From CAZSHG01 sp964606695 [NCBI: uncultured bacterium] (GTDB lineage: Bacteria; UBP14; UBA6098): a stretch of DNA of 34,651 nt. The notes under the pieces are model-generated. The model was not told where the DNA came from. It did no database searches and saw only the letters and a list, made by a program, of their open reading frames with translations. Shown piece after piece: positions 33,658-34,651 of this stretch. Numbering within the stretch: position 1 is the first letter of the stretch; each line of letters starts with the position of its first letter. The translations under genes and the position numbers were made by a program. The stretch is taken from contig CAZSHG010000028.1 in assembly GCA_964606695.1 (NCBI GenBank), forward strand, positions 1 to 34,651, in the 5' to 3' direction.

Positions 33658-33975
33658 ATGGATATGGAAATTATCGAAGCAAAAGCAAATATATTCAAGG
33701 CGCTGGGGCATCCCTCGCGGCTGGCGATGGTCGAAAAGCTCGCCAATGGCGAATGTTGCGTGTGCGACCTTGTAGAGCTTGTCGGCGCGGATTTCTCGAC
33801 GGTATCGAAACATTTGGCGGTTTTGAAAGATGTCGGCATAGTCTATTTCGAGCGGAATGGCCAGAAGATGATGTATCGCCTGAAAGTGCCGTGCCTACTG
33901 CGTTTCATCGATTGTATTGAGAAGATAGTCGAAGGTGAGTTGGTCGAACTCCAAACATGCGAATTATCGGAATAA
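33658..33975 (+). CDS. ArsR-family repressor with CVC metalloid/metal motif
   Basis: A 105-residue winged-helix protein: IFKALGHPSRLAMVEKLANG, then ECCVCDLVELVGADFSTVSK, HLAVLKDVGIVYFERNGQKM and MYRLKVPCLLRFIDCI. The ECCVCDL segment matches the place of the CVCDL thiol site that binds As(III)/Sb(III) in E. coli ArsR (family knowledge), although the third Cys of that site is replaced by Val. GAAGGGA lies seven bases before ATG 33658; a second in-frame ATG at 33664 is possible. Its promoter contains a TTTGG...CCAAA palindrome, repeated after the stop, upstream of the next gene. It probably represses itself and the downstream periplasmic-protein and ABC-permease genes. The inducer may be a metalloid or a thiol-reactive metal. 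Confidence 0.92.
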   Translation: MDMEIIEAKANIFKALGHPSRLAMVEKLANGECCVCDLVELVGADFSTVSKHLAVLKDVGIVYFERNGQKMMYRLKVPCLLRFIDCIEKIVEGELVELQTCELSE

Positions 33976-33977
33976 AA

Positions 33978-33995
33978 TTTGGCTTATTAGCCAAA
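33978..33995 (+). promoter_or_regulatory. Second ArsR-type operator palindrome
   Basis: TTTGGCTTATTAGCCAAA is a perfect 6-bp-arm palindrome with a 6-base centre. It shares TTTGG and GCCAAA and the same 18-base length with the site in the arsR promoter (33622-33639). It lies two bases after the arsR stop and 68 bases before the next start, so it probably regulates the genes downstream. Confidence 0.6.
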
Positions 33996-34063
33996 GGCGA
34001 ACTTTTCAGTTTCATCAGCCCAATAAACGCGGGCAAGAAACACAAGAAGGAGAAGCATAAGAA

Positions 34064-34369
34064 ATGAAGAAACTAATCGTCGTTGTGTTGTTGGGGATGA
34101 TTATAGGCGCGTTTAATCTTGCTTTTGCCGCAGAAAAGGATTCGAAGCAACCTTCGCTGGCGCAGTTCGATGAAGATGTGGCAGTCTATCGCCGCGTCGT
34201 TCGCGAGTATTGCGCTATTGTTCAGGATATGATGAAGGATGCCGAACTCAACACGGAAAAGCAAGCCGAAGGGCTGGTTTTATTGAGAGACGCGGGGGAC
34301 AAGTGGGACGCTATTCAGAAGAGATACGCGGCCAATCCGCCCGCCGATGCGCTCCATTGCCGCCGGTGA
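34064..34369 (+). CDS. Small periplasmic/secreted helical protein of unknown function
   Basis: A 101-residue protein with signal peptide (MKKLIVVVLLGMIIGAFNLAFA). The mature part is mostly helical and charged (EDVAVYRRVVREYCAIVQDM, LNTEKQAEGLVLLRDAGDKW, AIQKRYAANPPADA) with two Cys (CAIVQDM and the terminal HCRR). I do not recognise the family. GGAG lies 11 bases before ATG 34064, a rather long spacing. The end is abrupt, and about 98 bases without a clear gene separate it from the ABC permease, so a frame break that shortened the protein is possible but not shown. It lies behind the second ArsR operator and may belong to the ArsR-controlled export unit. Confidence 0.6.
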   Translation: MKKLIVVVLLGMIIGAFNLAFAAEKDSKQPSLAQFDEDVAVYRRVVREYCAIVQDMMKDAELNTEKQAEGLVLLRDAGDKWDAIQKRYAANPPADALHCRR

Positions 34370-34467
34370 GCTTAATCGTTCGACAGAAAGAAGACAGACG
34401 GCAGGCAATCATCCCGCAAGCCGGTGGTCGCCCATGATTGTATGGAGAGTATCGAGGAAATTAGGAA

Positions 34468-34651
34468 ATGAAAAGTAAGTTGAAAGTAAGCTATATTAAC
34501 CTCGCTTGGCGGGAACTTTCGCGCCGCAAGACCCGAGCGCTGCTGTCCATCCTCGGGATGGGGCTGTGCGTGACTTTGCTCGTCAGTATCCTGACGATTT
34601 CCCGTGCCGTCGAGCGCGCCTTCCAGGGCCCTATGTCCCAAGCCGGAGCTG
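34468..34651 (+). CDS. N-terminus of a MacB/FtsX-type ABC transporter permease (partial)
   Basis: The first 61 codons are present and the gene runs off the right edge. The peptide MKSKLKVSYINLAWRELSRR is followed by KTRALLSILGMGLCVTLLVS and ILTISRAVERAFQ. This is the cytoplasmic amphipathic start, 'N(L)..R.K.R..L...G' motif and first membrane helix of FtsX/LolC/MacB-type permeases (family knowledge). These work with an ABC ATPase and often a periplasmic adaptor to move lipoproteins, peptides or other substrates, or to transmit force across the membrane. GAGGAAATTAGGAA precedes ATG 34468. The upstream small periplasmic protein and ArsR gene suggest a metal- or metalloid-induced unit, but the ATPase lies outside the window. 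Confidence 0.82.
   Translation, partial: MKSKLKVSYINLAWRELSRRKTRALLSILGMGLCVTLLVSILTISRAVERAFQGPMSQAGA

Noticed and set aside
34442-34471. Nine-codon micro-frame overlapping the permease start by ATGA
   Set aside because: Too short to tell from chance and has no ribosome site of its own.

Overview
The window reads as a chromosome segment of a Gram-negative bacterium of the FCB side of the tree or an uncultured relative of it (a Cloacimonadota, WOR-3 or Zixibacteria-like lineage is my guess, not a demonstrated assignment). The reasons are a TonB-dependent receptor with an N-terminal carboxypeptidase-like domain, several lipoproteins, and four secreted proteins that end in type IX secretion (T9SS)-like C-terminal sorting domains: three of the PNPFN / SGVYLVRA kind and one giant protein with a FTPNADG ('type B') tail. 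A mycobacterial-type inositol-3-phosphate synthase sits beside a CDP-alcohol phosphatidyltransferase. No tRNA, rRNA, CRISPR array, insertion sequence or phage gene was recognised.

Layout. 1-718: the 3' end of a secreted protein and a small membrane zinc-ribbon protein. 1161-6895: an envelope block with a TonB receptor, a probable beta-helix lipoprotein, a second lipoprotein and a small barrel-like protein, broken by two terminators. 6896-7462: a gene-poor stretch with a degenerate 21-bp tandem repeat and an inverted repeat. 7463-10765: two unknown secreted proteins and a membrane-anchored pilin-like protein. 10882-12843 (minus): a secreted CocE/S15-type hydrolase with a sorting tail that carries an in-frame palindromic repeat. 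13020-25322: one 12.3-kb gene for a 4100-residue surface protein made of about 36 alternating Ig-like domains. 25319-27954: rsmD, tgt and a membrane YdjM-type protein, each start overlapping the previous stop, beginning with the stop of the giant gene. 28030-31228: inositol lipid genes and a MATE exporter.

31295-34651 is a metal or metalloid-response region. A minus-strand operon holds an ArsR repressor, a 69-residue Cys/His-rich protein and a secreted Cys/His-rich repeat protein with a T9SS-like tail. Next comes an orphan hydrogenase maturation protease, then a second ArsR gene bracketed by two near-identical 18-bp palindromes, a small periplasmic protein, and the start of a MacB/FtsX-type ABC permease cut by the window end.

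Most promising leads: (1) the ArsR-controlled, apparently surface-exported Cys/His-rich repeat protein; (2) the giant alternating Ig-like protein with a conserved four-cysteine pattern and a CGPN signature; (3) palindromic repeats lying in frame at the same place in two separate sorting tails; (4) the degenerate 21-bp / heptapeptide repeat; (5) the paired operators around the second arsR. All functional calls are from reading the sequence; no database search was run.
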